From assembly GCA_964595485.1 (NCBI GenBank), contig CAZQQN010000047.1, positions 1-17,478 of the forward strand: a stretch of 17,478 bases of DNA. Direction: 5' to 3'. A program made the position numbers and the translations under genes. Shown piece after piece: positions 1-7,769 of the stretch. Position 1 is the first letter of the stretch, and each line of letters begins with the position of its first letter. The notes below the pieces were generated by a model. It made no database searches and was not told the DNA's origin. It saw only the letters and a list, made by a program, of their open reading frames with translations. This DNA is from CAZQQN01 sp964595485 (GTDB lineage: Bacteria > Bacteroidota > Bacteroidia > CAILMK01 > CAYYUA01).

Positions 1-552
1 GGAAGAAATTTGATATGCGGAACTGGAAGCTTGAATATCACCTTGGTTATCAATCAAATAAACTACATTTGTTGAGGTCGCTTGGGAAAAAGTGAAGTTT
101 TTAGCAGTGAGGGTTACAGTTAATGATTTACCAACTTCACCAACATTTGGTTCAGGGTCTTTGAGTAGAGGCTTATCGGGATCAGGTTCTATTTCAAAAG
201 CATCCTCTTCCCTTGCAAATGTTCCGCTGACTTGGTCTTCATAAGCGATATCATATAAACCAGTGTCTAAGTAATGAAGAAAAGTGAATGAACCTTGCAG
301 CTCATTGCTACTTATTCTTTTCAAGTTATAACCTCTAACTCTATCTTTAAAATTTGGCCCATCTTTTATCATCAATGATGTAGCACTTCCCTGACTAAAA
401 TTAATATTTTGCCCTGTGATTGTTACGGTCATCGATTCACCTTGCTGGGCTTCATCCGGTGTAACATCGGTAATGGTTTGCCCATGCAAACCACTTACTG
501 TTAACAAGGTAAATGATATCAATCCGGGAATAACTTTTTTAAGTTTGATCAT
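1..552 (-). CDS. Secreted protein with tandem Ig/TIG-like repeats, C-terminus cut off by window edge
   Basis: The minus-strand frame is open from an ATG at 552 to the left edge, giving 184 residues with no stop. Residues 1-24 form a signal peptide (KLKK basic start, hydrophobic core, LHG cut before Gln25). Two related beta-rich units follow: about 27-120, with TPDEAQQGESMTVTITGQN and NFSQGSATS, and about 131-184, with EPNVGEVGKSLTVTLTAKN and FTFSQATST. This is the look of IPT/TIG or other Ig-like repeats of Bacteroidota surface proteins; the exact family is not certain. The start lies 2 bases after the TAA of the O-antigen-ligase-type gene, so the two are almost surely co-transcribed and perhaps translationally coupled. 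A type IX sorting tail or further repeats may lie beyond the edge. Function unknown; adhesion or surface binding is only a guess. Confidence 0.8.
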   Translation of the reverse strand, partial: MIKLKKVIPGLISFTLLTVSGLHGQTITDVTPDEAQQGESMTVTITGQNINFSQGSATSLMIKDGPNFKDRVRGYNLKRISSNELQGSFTFLHYLDTGLYDIAYEDQVSGTFAREEDAFEIEPDPDKPLLKDPEPNVGEVGKSLTVTLTAKNFTFSQATSTNVVYLIDNQGDIQASSSAYQISS

Positions 553-554
553 AC

Positions 555-2657
555 TTATAAATATTTGTATTTTAACTTCTTTGCTTTTTCAAAGCTAATA
601 GATTTATCTATCTTTTCCAAAGAATAAATCGCATCTTTTAAAATCTGTTTCTGAAAACTTCTTCGGTCTTTTAAGCTTTTTTGATATATGTTGTGTAACC
701 AATCTTTATCTCTGGTCATATCAGTAATCATATCCGCTAATAAATTATCCTCCACCTTGTTTTTTATTTGTTTGGATCTTGAAACCAGGATGGGCGTCAA
801 AACCCTTTTATACTTCTTGTTTTTTGATTCATAATTTACGCGCCGGACACTTTTTAAGGCTTTATTAATTCTTCCTTCCTGAAAATAAACCACTGCCAGG
901 TTCAATGCAGCCCCGGTAAATTGAGGAGAAAGGGATAAAGCTTTTTTATACATTTCAATGGCTTTAGTGGTCTGATTCATTTTTTTATAAGCCGTAGCCA
1001 GGTTGTTAAGCACATGCATGTGGTAGGGGTTATGCTTATAAGCGGATTGAAAATGCGACAAAGCTTTTTCAACCTGACCCATTTGGTAATAAGCAGAGCC
1101 GGAATACCAAGTTAAAGGCGTACTCATCGGATCCAAATGATAAAAAGGCGATTTCGCCTCTTTTATGTAATGGATCACGCCTTGATGGTTTTGTTTTTCG
1201 CGTTCTTGCAGCGCCTTATAGGTACCCCTTTCAGATTGGATCCGCTTAGCGCCTAACAATGTGCCAAGTAATGTAAAAAGTATCAATGTACCCATCGTGA
1301 ACTTTTGGGATGCATCACCAAATTTATACGGTATACCATTACTTCCTTTTTTTGTAACCAAGCCAATAATGATAAATATGAAACCAAGGACAATTTGGTG
1401 TTCAATCCTTTCTTTCGGGAATGAGAAAAAGGCATAAGTCAAGTATCCGCCTAATGCAAAACTCATCAAATACAATAGCATCTTATGATGCTTAGCGGGA
1501 TTGTTAAACAAGTGGTTAACAAGTAAATAAAAAGCTCCCACAAAAATCCCCAGGTACGCCAGCAATGCCAAAATACCACTCTCAGAGCATACCCATAAAT
1601 AATCGTTGTGCGGACGTTGAAAAAAAGTCTTGTTGTTTGCCGATAACATGCCCTCATTACCCTGCTTCAACAAATTCAATTCCCAGTCGCCTAAACCAAC
1701 ACCCTTAATCGGATGCTCCTGGATTATAGCCAGTGATTTCTGCCAAAGGTTAACACGCTGTTCGATCGAGCCATACGTGAAATTGAATTGAAAAATAGAA
1801 ATGGCCTGTTTGCGAAACGTTTCCGTAGAGCCATAAAGGGAATAAAGAGAAATGGCCGAAGCTACTACCAATAAAAAAACCAGGCCACTCCGCCAGACTA
1901 ATGGCCAATGCCTCTTTAGGCTTTTACCCAGTATTCCCTGTTTAATTTTAACAAAGGCGTGTACGAATACCATTACCAAAATGCCGGTAATGATGGAAAG
2001 CCATACAGCCCTGGACATTAATAGTATAATGATAAATAACCCTAGCAATGCGCCTCCTGCACTAAGCCACTTCAAAGCCTTTTGATAATGCCAAAATCCA
2101 AAAATGTTGAAAGGCAAAGTCATGAATAAAACCTCGGCATAAAGGTTTCGATGAGCAAAGGCTGCGGATACCGCATAGCTACTTGTGTGGGAAACATCAG
2201 TATTGGCAATAATTTGCATAAACTGGTAAAAACCCAAAATGATCGAAAAATAGGAAAGCAACATCATTCCTACCGTAACCCCTTTGATAAAAAAAGTAAT
2301 GTTATCCGAATACCGCTGAATGAAAAGCACCGTAAAGCAAAACAGAAAGAACACCTTGAACCACTCCAAAAGACCACCACCCAGGTTCCTGGTTTCAAAA
2401 AGGCTTAAGCCGGCAATAATCAGGTAAGCTGCTAAAGCCCATAAAATGGCGTTATTAAGAAATATCGTCTTGATATTGAAAGAAGCGTTGGTTTTTTGCC
2501 AAACTAAAATGCCTGTTAAAAGGAGACAGATCCCCCAGCCGGTAAACTTAGGTAATAAGACAGGGTCAATTAAATAAGGAGAATAAAGAACGGCAATGAC
2601 AATAAAAAGTAATCCGATAATAAGGGCATCCCAGATTGGCTTTTTAGTTTTAGCCAT
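555..2657 (-). CDS. O-antigen ligase/polymerase (Wzy/WaaL)-type membrane protein with C-terminal TPR domain
   Basis: The 700-residue product has about a dozen hydrophobic segments between residues 10 and 470, then a soluble tail. The core shows signatures of the O-antigen ligase superfamily (PF04932): FAHRNLYAEVLF near 168-179, RVNLWQKSLAIIQEHPIKGVG near 301-321, and RPHNDYLWVCSESG at 348-361, with His350 and Asn351 in the usual His-Asn position of the large periplasmic loop. Residues about 513-612 form TPR helices (WYSGSAYYQMGQVEKALSHF, NNLATAYKKMNQTTKAIEMY, ALNLAVVYFQEGRINKAL). Family members join or polymerise lipid-linked glycans, or glycosylate proteins, on the periplasmic face; TPR-tailed versions are common in Bacteroidota and their substrates are mostly unknown. 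No glycosyltransferases or polysaccharide genes lie nearby, so an O-antigen role is not supported by context. The next gene, a secreted repeat protein, starts 2 bases downstream. Confidence 0.85.
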   Translation of the reverse strand: MAKTKKPIWDALIIGLLFIVIAVLYSPYLIDPVLLPKFTGWGICLLLTGILVWQKTNASFNIKTIFLNNAILWALAAYLIIAGLSLFETRNLGGGLLEWFKVFFLFCFTVLFIQRYSDNITFFIKGVTVGMMLLSYFSIILGFYQFMQIIANTDVSHTSSYAVSAAFAHRNLYAEVLFMTLPFNIFGFWHYQKALKWLSAGGALLGLFIIILLMSRAVWLSIITGILVMVFVHAFVKIKQGILGKSLKRHWPLVWRSGLVFLLVVASAISLYSLYGSTETFRKQAISIFQFNFTYGSIEQRVNLWQKSLAIIQEHPIKGVGLGDWELNLLKQGNEGMLSANNKTFFQRPHNDYLWVCSESGILALLAYLGIFVGAFYLLVNHLFNNPAKHHKMLLYLMSFALGGYLTYAFFSFPKERIEHQIVLGFIFIIIGLVTKKGSNGIPYKFGDASQKFTMGTLILFTLLGTLLGAKRIQSERGTYKALQEREKQNHQGVIHYIKEAKSPFYHLDPMSTPLTWYSGSAYYQMGQVEKALSHFQSAYKHNPYHMHVLNNLATAYKKMNQTTKAIEMYKKALSLSPQFTGAALNLAVVYFQEGRINKALKSVRRVNYESKNKKYKRVLTPILVSRSKQIKNKVEDNLLADMITDMTRDKDWLHNIYQKSLKDRRSFQKQILKDAIYSLEKIDKSISFEKAKKLKYKYL

Positions 2658-2749
2658 TGTTTTTGATTCATAGGTATAATAAGGAAACTAATTTTCCAAA
2701 GATACTTAGGATTAATGATTTTATTCAATGCTGAGATAAAATTCAGCAA

Positions 2750-2770
2750 GCATTCGGGAATACCGAATGC
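2750..2770 (-). terminator. Hairpin after the dehydrogenase gene, possible terminator
   Basis: A perfect 8-bp inverted repeat, GCATTCGG/CCGAATGC, with a 5-base loop lies 14 bases past the stop codon of the 3-hydroxyacyl-CoA dehydrogenase gene. After an A/C mismatch it can extend by about three more pairs. On the minus strand it is followed by only a weak T-rich stretch (GAATTTTATC), so it may attenuate or stabilise a 3' end and not terminate fully. It separates this gene from the ligase-type gene that starts at 2657. Confidence 0.4.
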
Positions 2771-2783
2771 CTGCCGATTCAGC

Positions 2784-3671
2784 TTATTTAAATTGAGCAG
2801 ATACTTCGGGGTTTTTCGGATCTTTTGTGTAGTCGTAAAAACCCTCTTCTGATTTAACACCATACTTGCGTGCCGTTACCATATTCACCAATAAGGGGCA
2901 AGGGGCATATTTGTCTTCTCCGAATCCATCCTGTAATACCCGCAATATAGAAAGCACCGTATCAAGACCTATGAAATCTGCCAGTTGAAGCGGACCCATT
3001 GGATGAGCCATACCAAGTTTCATGACGGTATCAATTTCTTCAACACCGGCAACCCCCTGCCAGAGGGAATGGATAGCCTCATTGATCATGGGAATAAGGA
3101 CCCGGTTGGAAACAAAACCCGGATAATCATTGGCTTCTACAGGCACCTTACTTAGCGCTTTGGCCGTATCCATGATAGTATTGGTAACATTATCCGAAGT
3201 GGAGTAACCCCGTATAATTTCAACCAATTTCATCACCGGGACAGGGTTCATGAAGTGCATACCGATTACTTTATCATCCCTGCCCGTGACAGCCGCTATT
3301 TTAGTAATGGATATGGAAGAAGTGTTGGAAGCCAGTATACATTGCGGATCGGTGTAATCGGCAATCTTAGTAAAAAGATCGATTTTAATGTCGACATCCT
3401 CAGAGGCGGCTTCAATGACCAATTCCCGGTCTTGAACCATTTGCTTGGTATCGGTGCCGGTTGTAATGTTATTGAGGGTATTTTGTTTTTCATCTTCAGT
3501 GATCTTTTCCTTCTTCAGCTGGCGATCGAGATTTTTCTCTATGGCCTTCATACCCTTATCAATGGCTTCTTGGCTAATATCTGCCATGTTTACATGGTAC
3601 CCGTTTTGCGCAAAAACATGGGCAATACCGTTACCCATTGTCCCGGATCCGATAACTGCTATTTTCTCCAT
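2784..3671 (-). CDS. hbd: 3-hydroxybutyryl-CoA (3-hydroxyacyl-CoA) dehydrogenase
   Basis: The 295-residue cytoplasmic enzyme has the full length of stand-alone bacterial Hbd/PaaH proteins. It oxidises (S)-3-hydroxyacyl-CoA to 3-oxoacyl-CoA with NAD(P), as in beta-oxidation, phenylacetate breakdown or the butanoate pathway. The N-terminal Rossmann domain (about 1-183) has the dinucleotide motif GSGTMG at 8-13. The catalytic set is visible: Ser118 in SNTSS, His139 in GMHFMNPVP, Glu151 in KLVEII, and Asn189 in VSNR. The helical C-terminal domain (about 185-282) has the conserved HPMGPLQLADFIGLD and GFYDYTK segments. No other fatty-acid genes are adjacent, so the pathway cannot be assigned from context. 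The start follows a -7-like element 33 bases upstream. The symbol could equally be paaH. Confidence 0.95.
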   Translation of the reverse strand: MEKIAVIGSGTMGNGIAHVFAQNGYHVNMADISQEAIDKGMKAIEKNLDRQLKKEKITEDEKQNTLNNITTGTDTKQMVQDRELVIEAASEDVDIKIDLFTKIADYTDPQCILASNTSSISITKIAAVTGRDDKVIGMHFMNPVPVMKLVEIIRGYSTSDNVTNTIMDTAKALSKVPVEANDYPGFVSNRVLIPMINEAIHSLWQGVAGVEEIDTVMKLGMAHPMGPLQLADFIGLDTVLSILRVLQDGFGEDKYAPCPLLVNMVTARKYGVKSEEGFYDYTKDPKNPEVSAQFK

Positions 3672-3703
3672 TGGTCTTTGTTTTTTGGTTTTAATAAGTA
3701 TTA

Positions 3704-3711
3704 CAAATTTA
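3704..3711 (-). promoter_or_regulatory. Bacteroidota -7 promoter element upstream of the dehydrogenase gene
   Basis: The minus strand reads TAAATTTG, matching the Bacteroidota -7 consensus TAnnTTTG, 32 bases before the ATG at 3671. I see no clear TTG -33 element at 19-20 bases spacing, so the call rests on the -7 match and its position. Confidence 0.4.
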
Positions 3712-3806
3712 GGGAATGTTCCTTAGAGATAGAGAGTCACGCTAGGGTAGCTGATGTTTTATAACCACAATACTAAATTTCAACTCAATAAACACTTGGT
3801 ATCCCT

Positions 3807-3814
3807 TACCTTTG
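3807..3814 (+). promoter_or_regulatory. Bacteroidota -7 promoter element upstream of the NfeD-like gene
   Basis: TACCTTTG matches the -7 consensus TAnnTTTG and sits 19 bases before the ATG at 3834, so the leader would be very short. It is embedded in a perfect inverted repeat, CCTTAC-CTTT-GTAAGG (3804-3819), which could be an operator or coincidence. No clear -33 TTG is seen. With the element at 3704-3711 it would make 3672-3833 a divergent promoter region. Confidence 0.4.
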
Positions 3815-3833
3815 TAAGGTAAATCGTTTTAGC

Positions 3834-4298
3834 ATGATTTGGATAATTGCTTTAATTGGGTTAGGCTTCTTGCTTATCGTAATGGAGATCTTTTTTATAC
3901 CGGGCACCGTTGTGGGTATTGTCGGTACCCTTTTGACCGGTTTTGGTATTTACTTGGTTTATCGGGATTTTGGAGCATCCAATGGTCATGTGACCCTTGC
4001 CATAACCGTTGCTGTACTGATTATTACCGTTATTGCCGGATTTCGCATGCGTGCCTGGGAAAAATATTCCAATAAAGATGTGTTAGAAGGCAAGACTAAT
4101 GTGATAAAAGAGGATCAAATAAAGGTAGGTGACTCCGGAAAAGCCATTTCGGCTATTAAACCGATTGGTAAAGCTCGGATCAATGAGGATAATTTTGAGG
4201 TGCAGTCATTCAGTGACTTCATTGATGCCGGAGAAGATCTGCAAGTCACTAAAATTTCCGGTAAAACCATTTACGTTAAGCGCTACGAAAAAGGATGA
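3834..4298 (+). CDS. NfeD-family membrane protein (short form)
   Basis: The 154-residue protein has two to three transmembrane helices in its first 73 residues (IIALIGLGFLLIVMEIFF, VVGIVGTLLTGFGIYLVY, VTLAITVAVLIITVIAGF). An OB-fold C-terminal domain follows, from about residue 95. The domain carries the NfeD signature GDSGKAISAIKPIGKARIN, then the FIDAGEDLQVTKISGKTIYV pattern (G-x-V-x-V-x-x-V-x-G-x-x-I-x-V). This is the short type without the N-terminal ClpP-like protease domain. Family members usually sit beside a stomatin/SPFH (slipin or floatillin) gene and are linked to membrane microdomains. Here no SPFH gene is present and mutS2 follows 76 bases later, so the family's usual partner is missing. 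Family assignment is firm; role is unknown. Confidence 0.85.
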   Translation: MIWIIALIGLGFLLIVMEIFFIPGTVVGIVGTLLTGFGIYLVYRDFGASNGHVTLAITVAVLIITVIAGFRMRAWEKYSNKDVLEGKTNVIKEDQIKVGDSGKAISAIKPIGKARINEDNFEVQSFSDFIDAGEDLQVTKISGKTIYVKRYEKG

Positions 4299-4321
4299 TC
4301 AAAAAAGCTGTAAACTTTCCT

Positions 4322-4358
4322 TTAGGTCATTTGAACATAACCTAACCTTCCAAAAGGT
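4322..4358 (+). promoter_or_regulatory. Paired hairpins in the mutS2 leader
   Basis: TTAGGT (4322-4327) can pair with ACCTAA (4340-4345), and ACCTT (4345-4349) can pair with AAGGT (4354-4358, 4-base loop). The two stems abut and share base 4345, so at full length they compete. They lie just ahead of the non-ATG start of mutS2. No T-tract follows, so a terminator is unlikely; a regulatory role is conjecture. Confidence 0.2.
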
Positions 4359-4374
4359 AAGTCAGATATAACAA

Positions 4375-6804
4375 GTGCTAATCGAAAAAAGGGTAAATAA
4401 TTTGACCATAAGCTTTTTTCCCGAAAACAGTGATCAAAAGTTAAGCTTTGATAAAATAACCAATCACCTCTATGATTTATGCTTGAGTTCACTTGGTGCA
4501 AGCCGCATTAATAACCTGGATTTCACAACCGATCCTGATACGATCCGTACCAGGCTTAAGCAGGCTATACAACTCAAAGAGATCCTCGATAAGGATGAAA
4601 ACTTCCCCATTGATCACTATTACCAGTTGGATGAAGCCATAGAAATCATGAACATTGCCAACTCAGCCCTTACCCGGGAGGGTTTGTACCGGATACTGCT
4701 GGTTGTGCGTACGGTTGGGGAAATGGTAAATTTTTTTAAAAAAGATCCGGGCACTTATCCAGAGTTGGAAAAGCTAATCGATGAAGTGGATTATGAAAAA
4801 ACCATCGAGGATTCCATTGATAAGGTACTTGATGAGGATGGTGAGATCAAATCGAATGTAAGCCGTTACCTGAAAGACGTCCGAAAATCGATTTCGGCAA
4901 AGCAGCAAGAACTTGATCAAAAATTTCAGCAGCTACTTAAGCAAGCCCGTGATAAGGAGTGGCTCAGTGAGGAGGGTGAAAGTATACGCCATGGCAGGAG
5001 GGTTTTGGCTGTTTCCTCCGTTCATAAAAAACAAGTGAAAGGGGTTATTCATGACGAATCAGCCACAGGAAAAACCTTATTCATTGAGCCGCGGGAGACA
5101 TCAGATATAAGCAATGAAATTTTTGAACTAAAACAGGAGGAAAAGCGTGAAATATACCGCATATTAAGGGAGCTCACAGAACAAATCAGACCCTATACGG
5201 AGAATATAGCCCAGTACCAGGCCTTACTGGCCAAAATGGATTTCATCCGGGCAAAGGCATTGTTAGCACGCCAGTTAAATGCGGTGCAACCAGCTATCAG
5301 TCCAAATGCTGAGCTAAACCTTCAAAATGCCCTTCATCCCCTGCTTTATCTACAGCACAAAGCCAATAACGAGCAAACCGTTCCCCTTTCCCTTTCACTG
5401 GATCAAGACAAAGGGATATTAGTGATTAGCGGCCCCAATGCAGGGGGTAAATCAGTTGCGATGAAAACGGCCGGTCTGCTGCAAATGATGGTTCAAGCAG
5501 GCTTACCAATTCCTGCTCATGCCAATTCACAAGTTGGCGTTTTTCACAAAATTTTCGTTGACATTGGGGATGATCAATCTATAGAAAACGACCTCAGTAC
5601 TTACAGTTCTCATCTGAAAAAGATGAAGTATTTCACGGAGAATGCTGATGATCGGACCCTGTTTCTGATCGATGAGTTAGGAACCGGAACTGACCCGGAA
5701 TTAGGTGGCCCCATTGCTGAAGCTATTCTTGAATACTTGAATAAAGAAAAAGCCATTGGCATTGTAACCACCCATTATACCAACCTAAAGCTTTTCGCCA
5801 CTGAAAAGGATCGTTTGTTAAATGGATCAATGATATTTGACAAGGAAAACCTTACCCCTACTTACCAATTAGCCGTGGAAACTCCCGGTAGCTCCTATTC
5901 TTTTGAAGTAGCCCGGAATATTGGTTTCAATGAGGAAATCCTATCCATGGCACAGGAAAAAGTAAAGAAGGAATACAAAGAATTGGATGAACTACTCGGG
6001 GAGCTGGAAAAATCCCGCCAAGCAACATTAGAAAAAGATAATGCGCTGGAGCAAAAACAAAAACAATTGGATGAGACCCTGAAAAAACAAAAGCAATTAT
6101 CCCGGCAACTGGAACAGAATAAAAAACAATATTTGCTTGACAGTAAACAGAATGCCTTAAAATACTTAAACCAGCTGAACCGGCAATTTGAAAACCTGGT
6201 CAAGGACTGGAAGGAAAGTGAAAAGGCAGAGAAAGAGGGAAAGCGTAAAAACATTAGTAAACAACTCCAGCAACAAAAGAAAAATCTTGAAAAGGATGTT
6301 AACACACTCCAGGAAAATATCGATAAGCAGGAAGCAGACGCTTCTCCCGGCAAAACTCCGATCGAAGCCGGTAATTATGTTAAGCTGAAGGGCGGAAACC
6401 AGGTTGGTCAAGTGCAAGAGATCAAAGGCAATAAAGCCATGGTGATCTTTGATAACCTGAAAACGGAAACCGATTTAAAGGAGCTCCAAAAAACTAAAGC
6501 ACCTGGCTCTGAAAGAAAAAATAGCCAACGAAATTTTAATTGGCAGGAAAAAGCAGGTGAATTCAAGCGTACAATTGATTTGAGAGGCAAAAGCAAAGAT
6601 GAAGCCCTTCAAATGGTTGAAAATTGGCTGGATAAAGCCGTTCTGCTTAACGAAAACCAATTAAAGATCCTTCATGGCAAAGGAGATGGTGTTTTGCGAG
6701 AAGCCATCCGGAGTAAATTGAAAAACTTTGATTTTGTCAAGGACTTTTACAGCGATTACCCTGAACAAGGCGGAGATGGCGTGACTTTAATTGAAATCAG
6801 TTGA
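4375..6804 (+). CDS. mutS2: Endonuclease MutS2 (MutS-family ATPase with Smr domain)
   Basis: The 809-residue protein has the full MutS2 layout. A helical core/clamp region covers about 1-330. The ATPase has Walker A GPNAGGKS at 353-360, Walker B LFLIDE with Asp433-Glu434, the GTGTDP signature, and the H-loop His467 in TTHYTNLK. A long charged coiled coil runs about 515-665. The C-terminal Smr domain (about 733-809) has IDLRG at 734-738 and HGKGDGVLR at 767-775. MutS2 proteins bind branched DNA, limit recombination, and in some bacteria rescue collided ribosomes. The start is unusual: a stop lies in frame at 4369-4371, no in-frame ATG occurs near the conserved N-terminus, and the choices are GTG 4375 or TTG 4402, just before the family-typical ISFFPEN...KLSFDKI. 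I kept GTG. The gene ends 6 bases from the convergent barrel gene with no visible terminator between them. Confidence 0.95.
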   Translation: MLIEKRVNNLTISFFPENSDQKLSFDKITNHLYDLCLSSLGASRINNLDFTTDPDTIRTRLKQAIQLKEILDKDENFPIDHYYQLDEAIEIMNIANSALTREGLYRILLVVRTVGEMVNFFKKDPGTYPELEKLIDEVDYEKTIEDSIDKVLDEDGEIKSNVSRYLKDVRKSISAKQQELDQKFQQLLKQARDKEWLSEEGESIRHGRRVLAVSSVHKKQVKGVIHDESATGKTLFIEPRETSDISNEIFELKQEEKREIYRILRELTEQIRPYTENIAQYQALLAKMDFIRAKALLARQLNAVQPAISPNAELNLQNALHPLLYLQHKANNEQTVPLSLSLDQDKGILVISGPNAGGKSVAMKTAGLLQMMVQAGLPIPAHANSQVGVFHKIFVDIGDDQSIENDLSTYSSHLKKMKYFTENADDRTLFLIDELGTGTDPELGGPIAEAILEYLNKEKAIGIVTTHYTNLKLFATEKDRLLNGSMIFDKENLTPTYQLAVETPGSSYSFEVARNIGFNEEILSMAQEKVKKEYKELDELLGELEKSRQATLEKDNALEQKQKQLDETLKKQKQLSRQLEQNKKQYLLDSKQNALKYLNQLNRQFENLVKDWKESEKAEKEGKRKNISKQLQQQKKNLEKDVNTLQENIDKQEADASPGKTPIEAGNYVKLKGGNQVGQVQEIKGNKAMVIFDNLKTETDLKELQKTKAPGSERKNSQRNFNWQEKAGEFKRTIDLRGKSKDEALQMVENWLDKAVLLNENQLKILHGKGDGVLREAIRSKLKNFDFVKDFYSDYPEQGGDGVTLIEIS

Positions 6805-6810
6805 TGTTAA

Positions 6811-7528
6811 TTAGTTTTTGCAATCTTTCGAATAAAACTGAAACCTCACCGATATATTCCCGCTTAAATAAGCAAAATGATCCCAATATTCGCTGCCAGT
6901 AATAAATGCTTTTCTAATCAGGTCAGGCTTGCGGTCCCTCCTATTTATTGTTCGTTGGGTCAGCGTCCCACCGATTAAGGTAGGTACCGTTCTCAAATAA
7001 CGAATATTCGCTCCTATGCTAATACCATTCGTTAACGCATAAGCCACATCAGCAGCAATACTAAATCCGGCCGAAGAAACTACATTATAATGATAGGTTA
7101 ATTCCTTGTTTTCTTTTTTCCATTTCAAGCCGGCATCATTGACAGGTGTTTTTCCGATTAACAATTTGCCATCTATTTGCCATTTACCCTGCCGGTATCC
7201 GTATTGGGGGCCAATTAAAAAACGACTCATTTCCCGTTTTTTACCCGTATTGATTCCTTTGTAATCGTCACCAGCATAAGTAACCTTGCCTCGGCTTACG
7301 AGAAAGGTGAGTCATTTGACCGTAAGAGGCTGCAACCCCGAAATTATTGATAAAATAAACGGCGTTCACCCCAAATTCGAAACCCGTTGCCAAATCTTGA
7401 TGGTAAAAATCAGTGCCGGCAGTAAATTGGTTTAAAAGTTTTGCAGAGCCGGTTTCAAAGGAAATATAGGAACGCGGGGTATCCTGCGCCTCAATTAGCG
7501 CAGGCAAGATAATCAATGATTTTTTCAT
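6811..7528 (-). pseudogene. Frameshifted outer-membrane beta-barrel protein gene
   Basis: Two minus-strand frames join into one barrel-like protein. The first, ATG at 7528 to TGA at 7268 (86 residues), has a short signal-like start (MKKSLIILPALIEA) and strands such as TGFEFGVNAVYFINNFGVAASYG. The second, ending at 6811, has an ATG at 7230 but its frame is open upstream as LTFLVSRGKVTYAGDDYKG, which continues the first part well. The whole span is 718 bases, one more than a multiple of three, so a single indel between about 7268 and 7311 explains the break. The end, GNISVRFQFYSKDCKN, has alternating barrel-like residues. The repaired product would be about 239 residues, exported to the outer membrane, with function unknown. 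The signal peptide also looks a few residues short. Real decay or a sequencing error are both possible. Confidence 0.65.
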
Positions 7529-7699
7529 ACTTGTTACCAGTTTTACACCCTAAGACGTAAATATTTAGTGAAAAGCTGCGCGAAATCGATTGTTTGTGAG
7601 AAGGGTAGTTCTAACAGCTTGCTGTTTAGGAATTTAGAATAAATGCTTAAAAAATCTGGATCACCGAACTAGCGGGAAAAAAATCATCTGCTGGGGTAT

Positions 7700-7742
7700 A
7701 AAAAAACCTGTCCCAAGCTGACTAAGCCGTAAGGACAGGTTT
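7700..7742 (-). terminator. Rho-independent terminator after the repeat-protein gene
   Basis: A 10-bp stem, AAACCTGTCC (7704-7713) with GGACAGGTTT (7733-7742), closes a 19-base loop. Read on the minus strand it is followed by a run of seven T (bases 7706-7700). It lies 28 bases beyond the stop codon of the gene that ends at 7770, in the right orientation to end it. Confidence 0.85.
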
Positions 7743-7769
7743 ATTGGCAATAAGCCTTATAACTTTTGT

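Noticed and set aside
3255..3764. 169-residue plus-strand frame antisense to the dehydrogenase gene
   Set aside because: The minus strand encodes a complete dehydrogenase with all catalytic motifs; this frame has no recognisable content.
5895..6353. 152-residue frame antisense to the mutS2 coiled coil
   Set aside because: It is the mirror of the Lys/Glu/Gln-rich coiled coil, giving runs of Phe, Ser and Cys; the sense strand has a clear full-length MutS2.
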